64,000 nt of DNA from Lactobacillus hominis DSM 23910 = CRBIP 24.179 (GTDB taxonomy: Bacteria; Bacillota; Bacilli; Lactobacillales; Lactobacillaceae): assembly GCF_000296835.1 (NCBI RefSeq), contig NZ_CAKE01000001.1, positions 124,001 through 188,000 of the forward strand, in the 5' to 3' direction. Made by a program: the position numbers and the translations under genes. The notes below the pieces were generated by a model. That model had not been told where the DNA came from. It worked only from the letters and a program-made list of their open reading frames with translations, and ran no database searches. Each line of letters opens with the position of its first letter. The first letter of the stretch is position 1. Below, piece by piece: positions 33,445 to 42,549 of this stretch.

Positions 33445-35211
33445 ATGGGAATTTTTAAAAAACTAGGTTGGTTTTTCAAGAAAGAGAAAAAACGCTATAT
33501 CATAGGAATTACCTTTTTAGCATTAACTTCTTTTGCTAACTTAGTGCCACCAAGAGTGTTGGGCTTAATGGCTGATCAACTCGATAAAGGCAAAATAAGT
33601 TGGGGTCAATATGGAATGTTAATTTTGGCTGTGATTGCGACAGCTATTGTTTTGTATATTTTGCGATATTTTTGGCGTAAGCAGATATGGGGTGGTGCTG
33701 CTCAGCTAGAAAGGCAGATTCGTTCAAAGCTCTATAGCCACTTTATGGATATGGATCGCACTTTTTATCAAAGGCATAGAACAGGAGATTTGATGGCTCA
33801 CGCCACAAACGATGTTTCGGCTATTCAAAATGTGGCAGGAGATGGGGTTTTAACCTTAGTCGATTCGCTTGTTATGGGACTTTCGACAATGATTGCTATG
33901 ATCGTCTTTGTCGATTTTCGCTTAACGATTATTGCGCTTTTACCTTTGCCATTTTTAGCCTGGGATGCTAAAAAATTGGGAGATCGCCTGCATGACGCCT
34001 TTGATAAATCTCAAGCAGCCTTTTCAAGATTAAATAATAAAACGCAAGAATCAGTTTCAGGTATCAAAGTTTTAAAGACTTTTGGTCAAGGAAAAGAAGA
34101 TACAGCTTCTTTTGATAAGATGGTTGATCAAACAATTAAAATCAATAAACGCGTTTTTGTCTGGAACTGTTTGTTTGATCCATTAGGAACTATAATTATT
34201 GGTTTAACTTATACGATCACAATTATTTACGGTAGTTTGTTAGTAACCAACAAGGTTTTATCAGTTGGACAATTAGTGTCCTTTGTTGCTTATATTGGTA
34301 ATATGGTTTGGCCAATGTTTGCAATTGGTTATTTATTTAATATTCTGGAACGTGGTAGTGCTAGTTACGATCGTGTTGAAAAACTATTAAACGAAAAGTC
34401 TTTAATTACTGACAAACATGCTGATAATTCTTTAACGGCCAAGGATTTAAGAGGAAACTTGGATTTTGATATTAAACGCTTTGCATATCCTGATGAAAAA
34501 AGCGTTGCGGTTTTAAAAAACGTCAAGTTCTTGCTTAAACCAGGTCAAACTTTAGGCTTAGTTGGACGCGTGGGATCTGGGAAAACTACGATTATTCAAC
34601 TGCTTTTGCGTGAATTTGACCAATATGACGGAGAAATTTCGCTTAATGGACATGATATTAGAAATATTCCTTTGAATTCGTTATTGCGCCAGATTTCATA
34701 CGTGCCACAGAATAATTATTTATTTTCAACCAGTATTCAAAAGAATATCTCGTTTTCTAATGCGGATGCTGAAAATAGTCAAATTATCGAAGTTGCTAAA
34801 AAAAGCGATTTGCATAACGATATCTTACAAATGCCACGTTCTTACAACACCTTAGTTGGAGAAAACGGAGTATCTCTGTCTGGTGGTCAAAGACAGCGTA
34901 TTTCCATCGCTAGAGCGCTTTTAAAACAAAGTCAAATTTTGATTTTGGATGATGCGTTGTCAGCTGTTGACGCTAAAACGGAATCAGAGATTTTATCTTC
35001 GCTAAGAAAAGAACGGCAAGATAAAACAACTATCATTGCGACGCACCGTTTAACTTCGGTTAAAAATGCAGATATGATTTTGGTTTTGAAAAACGGACAA
35101 GTAATTGAACGCGGTACACATAATGAATTATTAGCAGAAAATGGTTGGTATGCCGATATGTGGCAGCGTCAAGAACTAGAAGATAAGGTAGGTGAAAGCA
35201 ATAATGAATGA
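33445..35211 (+). CDS. Heterodimeric multidrug-type ABC exporter, subunit with degenerate ATP site
   Basis: A 588-residue half-transporter of the BmrC/LmrC/MdlA type. The membrane domain with six helices spans about 1-320. The ATPase has Walker A GRVGSGKTT from 374, SYVPQNNYLFS, signature LSGGQRQRIS, and Walker B LILDDALSAVD in which the catalytic glutamate is Asp503. Loss of that Glu in one subunit marks asymmetric exporters such as BmrCD and LmrCD, in which only one of the two sites turns over ATP. TGAGGAAAAG precedes the ATG. It overlaps the next gene by 8 nt. Drug or lipid export is inferred. Confidence 0.85.
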   Translation: MGIFKKLGWFFKKEKKRYIIGITFLALTSFANLVPPRVLGLMADQLDKGKISWGQYGMLILAVIATAIVLYILRYFWRKQIWGGAAQLERQIRSKLYSHFMDMDRTFYQRHRTGDLMAHATNDVSAIQNVAGDGVLTLVDSLVMGLSTMIAMIVFVDFRLTIIALLPLPFLAWDAKKLGDRLHDAFDKSQAAFSRLNNKTQESVSGIKVLKTFGQGKEDTASFDKMVDQTIKINKRVFVWNCLFDPLGTIIIGLTYTITIIYGSLLVTNKVLSVGQLVSFVAYIGNMVWPMFAIGYLFNILERGSASYDRVEKLLNEKSLITDKHADNSLTAKDLRGNLDFDIKRFAYPDEKSVAVLKNVKFLLKPGQTLGLVGRVGSGKTTIIQLLLREFDQYDGEISLNGHDIRNIPLNSLLRQISYVPQNNYLFSTSIQKNISFSNADAENSQIIEVAKKSDLHNDILQMPRSYNTLVGENGVSLSGGQRQRISIARALLKQSQILILDDALSAVDAKTESEILSSLRKERQDKTTIIATHRLTSVKNADMILVLKNGQVIERGTHNELLAENGWYADMWQRQELEDKVGESNNE

Positions 35212-37000
35212 TGAAGAAAAGACACAATCTGTGTGGTCGCAAGCTATTCCGATGAAAGAGCAGTGGCATATTTTCAAACGATTATTGACGTTTTTCATGG
35301 CTTATAAATATCAAATTTTGGTTGCCATTTTTGGAGCATTTTTTGTAAGTGTCATTAACATGCTTTTGCCTTATGGCTTGCAATATTTCTTAGATCACTT
35401 TTTGCTTAAGCAGAGTATCACGGTACAAATCATCCTTTATGCAGGCTTTTTATATGCATTAGGATCTTTGCTAAAGGCGATTTTGCAGTTTGTTTATGAA
35501 TATTACTTTGCTGTTGGAGCAGAGTATTCGCTAGAAAAAGTAAGAAAGAAGCTATATCGCAAGCTTCATAAATTAGGGATGCGGTATTTCGATCAAACTC
35601 CAGCTGGTTCCATTGTTTCTCGAGTTACTAACGATACGATGACTTTGAGTAACTTTTTAACGGTTTTAAATAGCACAATTATGGCTATTTTCTCAGTCAT
35701 TACGGCTTTAGTAGCAATGTTTGCGACAAATACTGTTGCAGGTTGGCTGATGCTCATTTTTTTACCTATAATGTTTTTGATTATGGCATTATATTCAAAA
35801 ATGAGTTCAAAACTCTATCGTAATTATCGTGAGCAATTAAGTAGAATCAATACTAATTTAAATGAATCAATTGAAGGAGTTTCTGTTATTCAGCAATTCA
35901 GTCAGCAAGGCCGGATGACTGATTTATTTGAGGACGAAAATGGCGGTTTAATGCAAACTCGTTTTAACATGATTAAAATGAATTCGCTCCTGCTTTCTCC
36001 TTTAACGAGTATGCTATATTCACTGGCATTAGCTGTGGCTTTAATGTATTTTGGTTTTCCATTGCAAGAAACTTTTGTACCAGCTGGAGTGGTTTATGCA
36101 TTCTCGCAATATATTTCACAATTATTTAATCCGATTGCTACTTTGATGGATCAAATGACGCTTTTTCAAGATGGTATTGTTGCAGGAAAAAGAATCTTTG
36201 CTATTTTGGATAATACCGAATATGAACCAAAACAAGATGCAGTAAAAGGCCTAACAATTTCTAAGGGTAAAATCGAATTTAAGCATGTTAGCTTTTCATA
36301 TGATGGAAAACATGAAATTCTGCATGATATTAACTTTACAGTGAATCCTGGCGAGACTTTAGGAATTGTAGGTCACACTGGTTCTGGAAAGAGTTCAATT
36401 ATCAACGTTATGATGCGTTTTTATGAATTTCATAAGGGACAAATTCTAATTGACGGCGTTGATATTAAAAAATATCCTAAAGAAGAGCTTCGTAAAAAAC
36501 TTGGGTTGGTATTGCAAGAACCATTCATGTTTTATGGCGACATTGCTTCAAATATCAGACTTTACAATGATAAAATTACCGACAGTCAAGTTAAAGAAGC
36601 TGCAAAGGCTGTGCAAGCTGATGAATTTATTGAAAAAATGCCTGATAAGTATCACGCCAAAGTGATTGAAGGTGGAAGCGAACTAAGTCAAGGAGAACGA
36701 CAATTAATTTCATTTGCCAGAACTTTAGTTACTGATCCTAAGATTTTAGTTTTGGATGAAGCGACGGCTAACGTTGACACAGAAACTGAAACTTTGATTC
36801 AAGAGGGCTTGAAGAAATTAAGGCAGGGTAGAACTACTTTAGCAATTGCTCACAGACTTTCAACTATTGTTGATGCGGATCAAATTATTGTATTAGATAA
36901 GGGACGCATTATTGAAAAAGGTACACATGAACAGCTACTGGCTAAAAAGGGTTACTACTATAATCTTTATACTTTACAAAATAATAAAAATGAAAAATAA
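35204..37000 (+). CDS. Heterodimeric multidrug-type ABC exporter, catalytic subunit
   Basis: A 598-residue partner of the previous gene. The membrane domain is about 35-330. The ATPase has Walker A GHTGSGKSS from 390, Q-loop VLQEPFMF, a changed signature LSQGERQ, and Walker B ILVLDEATANVD with Glu519 intact. Its altered signature faces the degenerate Walker B of the first subunit, and the intact LSGGQ of the first faces its own active Walker B. One consensus and one degenerate site result, as in LmrCD. The ATG at 35204 is chosen over an in-frame GTG at 35192 that overlaps the AGGTAGGTG ribosome binding site. Confidence 0.85.
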   Translation: MNDEEKTQSVWSQAIPMKEQWHIFKRLLTFFMAYKYQILVAIFGAFFVSVINMLLPYGLQYFLDHFLLKQSITVQIILYAGFLYALGSLLKAILQFVYEYYFAVGAEYSLEKVRKKLYRKLHKLGMRYFDQTPAGSIVSRVTNDTMTLSNFLTVLNSTIMAIFSVITALVAMFATNTVAGWLMLIFLPIMFLIMALYSKMSSKLYRNYREQLSRINTNLNESIEGVSVIQQFSQQGRMTDLFEDENGGLMQTRFNMIKMNSLLLSPLTSMLYSLALAVALMYFGFPLQETFVPAGVVYAFSQYISQLFNPIATLMDQMTLFQDGIVAGKRIFAILDNTEYEPKQDAVKGLTISKGKIEFKHVSFSYDGKHEILHDINFTVNPGETLGIVGHTGSGKSSIINVMMRFYEFHKGQILIDGVDIKKYPKEELRKKLGLVLQEPFMFYGDIASNIRLYNDKITDSQVKEAAKAVQADEFIEKMPDKYHAKVIEGGSELSQGERQLISFARTLVTDPKILVLDEATANVDTETETLIQEGLKKLRQGRTTLAIAHRLSTIVDADQIIVLDKGRIIEKGTHEQLLAKKGYYYNLYTLQNNKNEK

Positions 37001-37010
37001 TTTGTATATT

Positions 37011-37034
37011 AGAGCGGCTGCAAGGCCGCTCTTT
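37011..37034 (+). terminator. Intrinsic terminator after the exporter pair
   Basis: AGAGCGGC (37011-37018) pairs with GCCGCTCT (37025-37032), with a short T tail. Confidence 0.8.
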
Positions 37035-37046
37035 CTCTATTTTATT

Positions 37047-37076
37047 TTGACACCGCTTACATATATGGCATAAACT
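37047..37076 (+). promoter_or_regulatory. Promoter of the FAD-linked oxidase gene
   Basis: A consensus TTGACA (37047-37052), an 18-bp spacer and TAAACT (37071-37076). The ATG follows at 37112 after TTGAGG. Confidence 0.65.
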
Positions 37077-37111
37077 AATTATGTATAGAAAAATGAAATT
37101 GAGGTACAAAT

Positions 37112-38515
37112 ATGATATACCATAAAATTGATACAACAGATTTAGGAAAATTAAGTTCTTTCATTAGTGATAAGGAACGTTTTATTACTAAACCAACTAG
37201 TCACTGGGATCATGATCAGTTTAAAACAGTTAGAGCGGTGCCAGATTTAGTAATTCAACCAGTAACTAATGAAGAAGTACAAAAAGTAGTTGAATACGCT
37301 AGCGATCATCAAATTCCACTTGTGCCACGTGGCAATTCTACTGGCTTAATGGGAGCGAATTTGACAGTCGAAGGTGGAATTAGCTTAGACATGGTTAAAA
37401 TGAATAAGATTTTGGAATACGATCCTGAAAGTTTGACCATGACAATTCAAGCGGGCGCTAGGTTAAAAGATATCGAAGAATTTTTAGCAGATAAGCCATT
37501 TACCTATATGCCAGCTCCAGCCATGCACTGGGCAGCGATCGGTGGTAATGTCGACACTAATGCTGGAGGTTTGAAGGCCATCAAGTATGGCGTAACGCGT
37601 GAACATATTAGAAAATTAGCTGTAGTTTTAACTGATGGTAAGCTATATAAATTTGGCGCTAAAGCTGTTAAGTCAGCTTCAGGATATTCTTTAAAAGATT
37701 TAATTATTGGCTCTGAAGGTACGCTAGGCGTGGTTACCGAGGTTACTGTAAGACTTTATCCACGTCCTAAAAAGGCAATTAATGCCATTATTCCTTTCTC
37801 AGATTTAGATAGCGCAATTAAGTCTGTGCCAGCAATCTTGGCTTCTGGAGTAGTGCCAACAACTGTTGAATTTATGGGAAGAAAAGTGATCAGTCTTTGG
37901 GAAAAATATTACAACGAACACTTCCCAATTGAAAAAGGCAACGGTTTTATTATTTTAGGTTTAGATGCTTTTACTGATGGCGAATTAAAAGCTGAACTAG
38001 AGCAGGCTTTAGCTGCAACTAAAGAATTTAATTCATATGATGCGGTAGTTTTGGATGCCGACTCAGATGAAGCTAAGAAGATCTGGGAGTGTCGCGAAGC
38101 ATTGCTTTTAGCAATTCAAAAATCTACTCCTAAGATGGATGAAGTTGATATTTGCGTTCCAATTAATAAGATTCCAGATGTTTTGCATCGTATTGATGAA
38201 TTAGAAGAAGATACGGGCATGAGAATTCCTAACTTTGGTCATGCAGGAGATGGCAATCTTCATATTTATCTTTGCTCAGACGATTTATCAGATGAAGAAT
38301 ATGATGAAAAGCGTAAATACATTATTGGTGAGTTATATAATACTGCCAAGGCTTTAGATGGAAATATGTCAGGCGAACATGGCATTGGTTATGCTCGAAA
38401 AGATTGGTTTGAAGACTATTATGGTAAAGATTATACTGACTTATTAAGAAAAATTAAGACTGTCTTTGATCCAAATGGCGTAATTAACCCAGATAAGATT
38501 TTTCCATTAGAATAA
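37112..38515 (+). CDS. FAD-linked oxidase, GlcD / D-lactate dehydrogenase (cytochrome-type) family
   Basis: A 467-residue flavoprotein. The N-terminal PCMH-type FAD-binding domain shows PRGNSTGL at 72-79, GGNVDTNAGG and GSEGTLGVVTE. The C-terminal FAD-oxidase domain has GHAGDGNLH and GEHGIGYARKDW. The family oxidises 2-hydroxy acids such as D-lactate or glycolate. Lactobacilli lack a standard respiratory chain, so the electron acceptor here is unclear. No glcE/glcF-type partner is adjacent. It has its own promoter, and a terminator shared with cfa ends it. Confidence 0.85.
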   Translation: MIYHKIDTTDLGKLSSFISDKERFITKPTSHWDHDQFKTVRAVPDLVIQPVTNEEVQKVVEYASDHQIPLVPRGNSTGLMGANLTVEGGISLDMVKMNKILEYDPESLTMTIQAGARLKDIEEFLADKPFTYMPAPAMHWAAIGGNVDTNAGGLKAIKYGVTREHIRKLAVVLTDGKLYKFGAKAVKSASGYSLKDLIIGSEGTLGVVTEVTVRLYPRPKKAINAIIPFSDLDSAIKSVPAILASGVVPTTVEFMGRKVISLWEKYYNEHFPIEKGNGFIILGLDAFTDGELKAELEQALAATKEFNSYDAVVLDADSDEAKKIWECREALLLAIQKSTPKMDEVDICVPINKIPDVLHRIDELEEDTGMRIPNFGHAGDGNLHIYLCSDDLSDEEYDEKRKYIIGELYNTAKALDGNMSGEHGIGYARKDWFEDYYGKDYTDLLRKIKTVFDPNGVINPDKIFPLE

Positions 38516-38520
38516 AAATA

Positions 38521-38561
38521 AAGACCCAATGATTCAGTCTGAATCATTGGGTCTTTTTTGA
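38521..38561. terminator. Bidirectional intrinsic terminator between the oxidase gene and cfa
   Basis: A 16-bp perfect stem (38521-38536 with 38540-38555, AAGACCCAATGATTCA and its complement) is followed by T6 on the plus strand. Confidence 0.93.
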
Positions 38562-38573
38562 TCTTTAAATTTA

Positions 38574-39755
38574 TTATTTGTCAGTCAACATGTATTGACG
38601 AGTCATTGGCAAGTTCTTGCCAGAAGGTCCTTTAGTCAATAAATATTGAATAACATCAATGTTTCCTGATTGGAAAGATGCAGCACATGCTTGTAAGTAC
38701 ATATCCCACATTCTAGTAAATCTTTCGCCCATTAAACCTTCAATTGTGGGGCGAGCACCATTGAAGTTCTTGTCCCAGATTTCCAAAGTTCTTTGGTAGT
38801 GGCGACGAAGCATTTCCACATCAGTAATTTGTAAGTTGGCTTCTTCAATGCGAGAAATAATTTCAACTAAGCCAGGAATATAGCCACCTGGGAAAATGTA
38901 TTTGTTAATCCAAGCATTAGTGGCACCGCCTTGCTGACGGGTAATACCATGAATTAAGGCTACACCGTTAGGTACAAGGTATTTAGCAACATCTTTAAAG
39001 TATTCGCCCAGATTTTCGCTACCAACATGTTCAAACATCCCAACAGAAGTTACGTAATCAAATTGACGATCACCTAATTCACGGTAATCTTCAAGTAAGA
39101 CTTCTGCTTGATCTTCTAAGCCCATGTCATTAATTTTTTTAGTTACTAATTCGTATTGTTCTTTACTTAAAGTAACGCCGGTGACTTTAAGGCCATATTC
39201 TTTTGCTGCAGTTAACATTAAAGTACCCCAGCCACAACCAATATCAAGCAATGTTTTGCCTCTTTCTGGATTTAATTTTTGTAAAATATGGTGAACTTTA
39301 GCAATTTGAGCTGCTTCTAGATCATCGGTATTGCCATTAGTAAAGTAGGCACAAGAATATGTCATAGTTGGATCTAGCCATAAACGATAAAAATCATTAC
39401 CGATGTCATAGTGGCTTTGAACGTCTTCTTGACTTTGCTTTTCAGTGTGTTTTTGTTTAGGCAAGAACTTTCTGAATTTTGAAGCACGCATAAATGATTC
39501 AGAACTTTCGTAGGCTGATTCAATTAATTTTTGAATGCTGCCTTTAATTTCAAGATCCTTGTTCATATATGCTTCGCCGAGCGCTAGAGAAGCGTTATTG
39601 GTGATATCTTTGAAAGGAATCTTCTTGTTAAAAATAACCTCCACTTCTGGCGTTCCATTACCGTAAACTTCTGATTTGCCGTCCCAGTAAGTAACTTTTA
39701 CCGGGATATTGAATGAATGGCTTAGCATCATTTTATATAAAGGTTTTTCTAACAT
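38574..39755 (-). CDS. cfa: Cyclopropane-fatty-acyl-phospholipid synthase
   Basis: A 393-residue enzyme that adds a methylene group from S-adenosylmethionine across the double bond of membrane phospholipid acyl chains, forming the lactobacillic acid typical of lactobacilli under acid or stationary stress. The SAM-binding motif LDIGCGWGT is at 170-178. Family blocks [25 protein letters not shown] and [14 protein letters not shown] are present. The ATG at 39755 has AAGGAG 10 nt upstream; the upstream frame start at 39788 lacks one. It lies downstream of plsC on the same strand, separated by a terminator. Confidence 0.95.
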   Translation of the reverse strand: MLEKPLYKMMLSHSFNIPVKVTYWDGKSEVYGNGTPEVEVIFNKKIPFKDITNNASLALGEAYMNKDLEIKGSIQKLIESAYESSESFMRASKFRKFLPKQKHTEKQSQEDVQSHYDIGNDFYRLWLDPTMTYSCAYFTNGNTDDLEAAQIAKVHHILQKLNPERGKTLLDIGCGWGTLMLTAAKEYGLKVTGVTLSKEQYELVTKKINDMGLEDQAEVLLEDYRELGDRQFDYVTSVGMFEHVGSENLGEYFKDVAKYLVPNGVALIHGITRQQGGATNAWINKYIFPGGYIPGLVEIISRIEEANLQITDVEMLRRHYQRTLEIWDKNFNGARPTIEGLMGERFTRMWDMYLQACAASFQSGNIDVIQYLLTKGPSGKNLPMTRQYMLTDK

Positions 39756-39816
39756 TATATTTCTACTCCTTAAAAATAAGTTTGACACTTAATTTTAACA
39801 CTTATAAATTGAAACG

Positions 39817-39850
39817 ATAAAAAAAGGTTGTTCGACTTCCAACAATCTTT
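39817..39850 (-). terminator. Intrinsic terminator after the plsC-like gene (minus strand)
   Basis: Read on the minus strand, GATTGTT (39847-39841) pairs with AACAACC (39832-39826), with one G-U pair, and a T7 run follows. Confidence 0.75.
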
Positions 39851-40464
39851 TATCTAGGGATGTATTTAAATGATGGATCTTGTTCTTTATCGATTTTGTT
39901 CCAAGCTTTTTCTAATTCGGCATATAGTTGGCCGACGGTGTCTTTATCAACTTTAGTTTTTCTTGGAATAGTGATTGGCTCGCCAAAGCAGACATTAAGC
40001 GGTTTTCTTTTTAGTAACCCTTTAAAAGTTAAAGGACCTTGATAGACAACCGGAACTAATGGTTTATTTGCCATTTTGGCAATTACGAAAGCACCGCTTT
40101 TTAATTCATCAGAATGTCTCGTTCCTGATGGAAAGATGATCAAAGATAAGTCAGTCTTTCTCAAACCTTTAACTGGAATCTTTATTGCAGAAGGTCCGGG
40201 ATTATCGCGATCTACCGAGAAAGCGTGGGCGTGTTTTAAAATAAAACGCAAAATTGGATTTTTAAAAAGTTCTTTTTTTGCCATAAACATAAATTCCATG
40301 GGACTTGCAGCTAGGGCAAATAAAATTGGCTCCCACCAAGTTCGGTGTGGTGCAACCAAAACATAATTGCCTTTCGGCAAACGGTCTTTATGGTGAACAT
40401 GTAAGTGCCCATTTAATACCCAAACAATAAAGCGAGCAATAGGGCGTATTATTTTATAAAACAT
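39850..40464 (-). CDS. plsC: 1-acyl-sn-glycerol-3-phosphate acyltransferase (PlsC-like)
   Basis: A 204-residue membrane-associated acyltransferase that adds the second fatty acid to lysophosphatidic acid in phospholipid synthesis. Motif I reads APHRTWWEP with His40; the usual HX4D aspartate is Glu45 here. Motif III is FPSGTR at 111-116 (FPEGTR in many relatives) and motif IV is KPLVPVVYQGP. GGAGGAATATT precedes the ATG. It lies beside cfa, so both may act on membrane lipid composition. Several plsC paralogs are usual in lactobacilli, so this one may not be the main enzyme. Confidence 0.85.
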   Translation of the reverse strand: MFYKIIRPIARFIVWVLNGHLHVHHKDRLPKGNYVLVAPHRTWWEPILFALAASPMEFMFMAKKELFKNPILRFILKHAHAFSVDRDNPGPSAIKIPVKGLRKTDLSLIIFPSGTRHSDELKSGAFVIAKMANKPLVPVVYQGPLTFKGLLKRKPLNVCFGEPITIPRKTKVDKDTVGQLYAELEKAWNKIDKEQDPSFKYIPR

Positions 40465-40531
40465 AATATTCCTCCAACATTAATGTACAATATTATACAG
40501 CACTAAAAATATAAAAGGGAGCTGTTTTTAA

Positions 40532-41563
40532 ATGGCAGTCTTAAAACCAAACGAGAGAATTGACTATATCTATAGCGATGATCGACAGATAATTCAAGCA
40601 AAAGATTCTTTTAGCGTAACGTTAGATAGTATTTTTTTAGCTTATTTTGCCAAAAATAAAACCCATGATAATTATAAGATAGTAGATTTGTGCAGTGGAA
40701 ATGGCGCAGTGAGTTTATACATGTCTTATTTTAACCGTGCTCATTATGATTGCGTTGAAATTCAAAAAGAAATTGCCGATCAAGCAAATCGCAGCGTAGA
40801 ATTAAATCATTTAGAAAATCGAATTAGCGTTCATAATTTTAATGCTCTGCAGGCTCCTAAAAAATTAGGTAAAGATAAATACGATATGATAGTTGTCAAT
40901 CCGCCGTATTTCAAAGTGCCAAAAGGTCACGTAATAAATCCTGATGAAAAAAAAGCCATTGCGCGCCATGAAATTGCGATAAATTTAGAGCAAATTATTC
41001 AAGTTTCTAGCCAAATGCTTAAGATGAAGGGAAAAATGTTTATGATTCATCGTCCAGAAAGATTAAGCGAGATTATTCATTATTGTCTAAATAATGATCT
41101 AAGCCCTAAGTATATCCAACCTTTTGTAGCTAAAAAAGGTCAAGATGCAAATTTGGTTTTAGTAGAAGCTATTAAAAATACTGGCAGCGATGGCTTAGTT
41201 TTAGCAAAAGATATTGAAGTGCATAATGAAGATGGCAGTTTTAAAAAAAACATCCAGGAAATAATCAAGGAAACTCCCGAAAATCGTGAAAAACATTTAG
41301 CGCAAGATAAATATTATTTTTACTGCTTAAAATGCGCTGATGGTAGTTTCTATGGTGGGTTTACTAATGATCTAAAGCATCGATTAGCTATGCATAATGC
41401 TGGCAAAGGTGCTAAATATACTAAAACCCGTCGACCAGTAAAAATGATTTATTATGAAGAATTTGATGATAAAAGATTGGCTTTAAAAAGAGAGTATTGG
41501 TTTAAACATCACAGTCGTGCTTGGAAAGAAAAGTTTTTGAAAGAGCATAACGTTAAATTTTAA
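40532..41563 (+). CDS. tRNA1(Val) adenine N6-methyltransferase (TrmN6-like) fused to a GIY-YIG domain
   Basis: A 343-residue two-domain protein. Residues 1-215 are a class I methyltransferase with SAM motif VDLCSGNGA at 51-59 and the N6-adenine motif NPPY at 123-126, resembling TrmN6/YfiC (YabB in Bacillus). After a 40-residue linker, residues 261-343 form a GIY-YIG nuclease-like domain ([18 protein letters not shown], Arg284, [12 protein letters not shown], Glu321), resembling YazA. In Bacillus subtilis yabB and yazA are neighbouring separate genes; here they are one frame with no stop between them. The DNA shows continuous coding across the junction. A link between methylation and nuclease function is inference. 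Confidence 0.88.
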   Translation: MAVLKPNERIDYIYSDDRQIIQAKDSFSVTLDSIFLAYFAKNKTHDNYKIVDLCSGNGAVSLYMSYFNRAHYDCVEIQKEIADQANRSVELNHLENRISVHNFNALQAPKKLGKDKYDMIVVNPPYFKVPKGHVINPDEKKAIARHEIAINLEQIIQVSSQMLKMKGKMFMIHRPERLSEIIHYCLNNDLSPKYIQPFVAKKGQDANLVLVEAIKNTGSDGLVLAKDIEVHNEDGSFKKNIQEIIKETPENREKHLAQDKYYFYCLKCADGSFYGGFTNDLKHRLAMHNAGKGAKYTKTRRPVKMIYYEEFDDKRLALKREYWFKHHSRAWKEKFLKEHNVKF

Positions 41564-41592
41564 TTGCATTTGAAAACAAAGCTTGCTACAAT
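41564..41592 (+). promoter_or_regulatory. Promoter of rpsB-tsf
   Basis: TTGCAT (41564-41569), 17 bp, then TACAAT (41587-41592) with an extended TGC. It begins just after the previous stop codon. Confidence 0.8.
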
Positions 41593-41599
41593 ATCAAAG

Positions 41600-41716
41600 T
41601 GTGCGTTTATAAGTGCACAACATTAAAATCACATCAAGAGCGATTAAAGTTTCGGTGCCTATACGGTCTAACTTTAATTTGACCTCTTGAGAGGAATTAA
41701 CCATTAGGAGGAATTT
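41600..41716 (+). promoter_or_regulatory. Structured leader of rpsB-tsf, candidate autoregulatory element
   Basis: Two helices can be read. A short hairpin pairs TGTGC near 41600 with GCACA. A long stem-loop pairs TCAAGAG (41634-41640) with CTCTTGA (41684-41690) and ATTAAAGTT (41643-41651) with AACTTTAAT (41670-41678), closing a loop that includes CGGTGCCTATACGG. It ends just before the AGGAGG of rpsB. S2 represses its own operon in several bacteria through leader RNA. Whether this matches a known S2 leader class was not tested. Confidence 0.55.
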
Positions 41717-41720
41717 ATTT

Positions 41721-42512
41721 ATGTCAGTTGTTACTATGAAGCAATTGCTTGAAGCAGGTGTCCACTTCGGTCACCAAACTAGAAGATGGGATCCAAAGAT
41801 GGCTCCTTACATCTTTACTCAAAGAAACGGAATCTACATCATCGATTTACAAAAGACTATCAAGATGTTAGACGACGCTTACAACTACACTAAGGCAGTT
41901 GCTGCTGACGGTGGCGTATTCTTGTTTGTTGGTACTAAGAAGCAAGCTCAAGACGCTATTAAAGAAGAAGCTACACGTGCAGGTCAATACTACGTTAACG
42001 AACGTTGGTTAGGTGGTACTCTTACTAACTGGAGCACTATCCAAAGCCGTGTACAAAGATTAAAGCAATTAAAGCAAATGTCAGAAGATGGCACTTTCGA
42101 TGTATTACCAAAGAAGGAAGTTGCAGTCTTAACTAAGGAAATGGACAAGCTTGAAAGATTCTTAGGCGGTATCGAAGATATGCCAAGAATTCCAGATGTT
42201 ATGTTCGTTGTTGATCCTAAGAAAGAAAAGATCGCTGTTCACGAAGCTAACATTTTAGGTATTCCAGTTGTTGCTATGGTTGATACTAACACTGATCCAG
42301 ATCCTATCGATGTTATCATCCCTTCAAACGATGACGCTATTCGTGCAATCCGCTTAATCGCAGGTGCTATGGCTGATGCTATTATCGAAGGTAAGCAAGG
42401 TCAAGACGATGAAAAGTCAGTTGAAAAAGAATTAGCTGACAAGGCTGCTGAAAGTGAAGATGGCGAAAAGTCAATCGAAGAAGTAGCTGAAGAATCAGAA
42501 GACCAAGACTAA
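41721..42512 (+). CDS. rpsB: 30S ribosomal protein S2
   Basis: A 263-residue small-subunit protein needed for binding S1 and mRNA. Family blocks seen: [31 protein letters not shown] and [23 protein letters not shown] across two strands. The C-terminus carries an acidic extension of about 30 residues ([20 protein letters not shown] then a Glu-rich tail), common in lactobacilli. AGGAGG precedes the ATG. tsf follows 37 nt later, the universal rpsB-tsf pair. Confidence 0.98.
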   Translation: MSVVTMKQLLEAGVHFGHQTRRWDPKMAPYIFTQRNGIYIIDLQKTIKMLDDAYNYTKAVAADGGVFLFVGTKKQAQDAIKEEATRAGQYYVNERWLGGTLTNWSTIQSRVQRLKQLKQMSEDGTFDVLPKKEVAVLTKEMDKLERFLGGIEDMPRIPDVMFVVDPKKEKIAVHEANILGIPVVAMVDTNTDPDPIDVIIPSNDDAIRAIRLIAGAMADAIIEGKQGQDDEKSVEKELADKAAESEDGEKSIEEVAEESEDQD

Positions 42513-42549
42513 TTCATTTTCACTGTTAGTTCTGTAGGAGGACATATTA

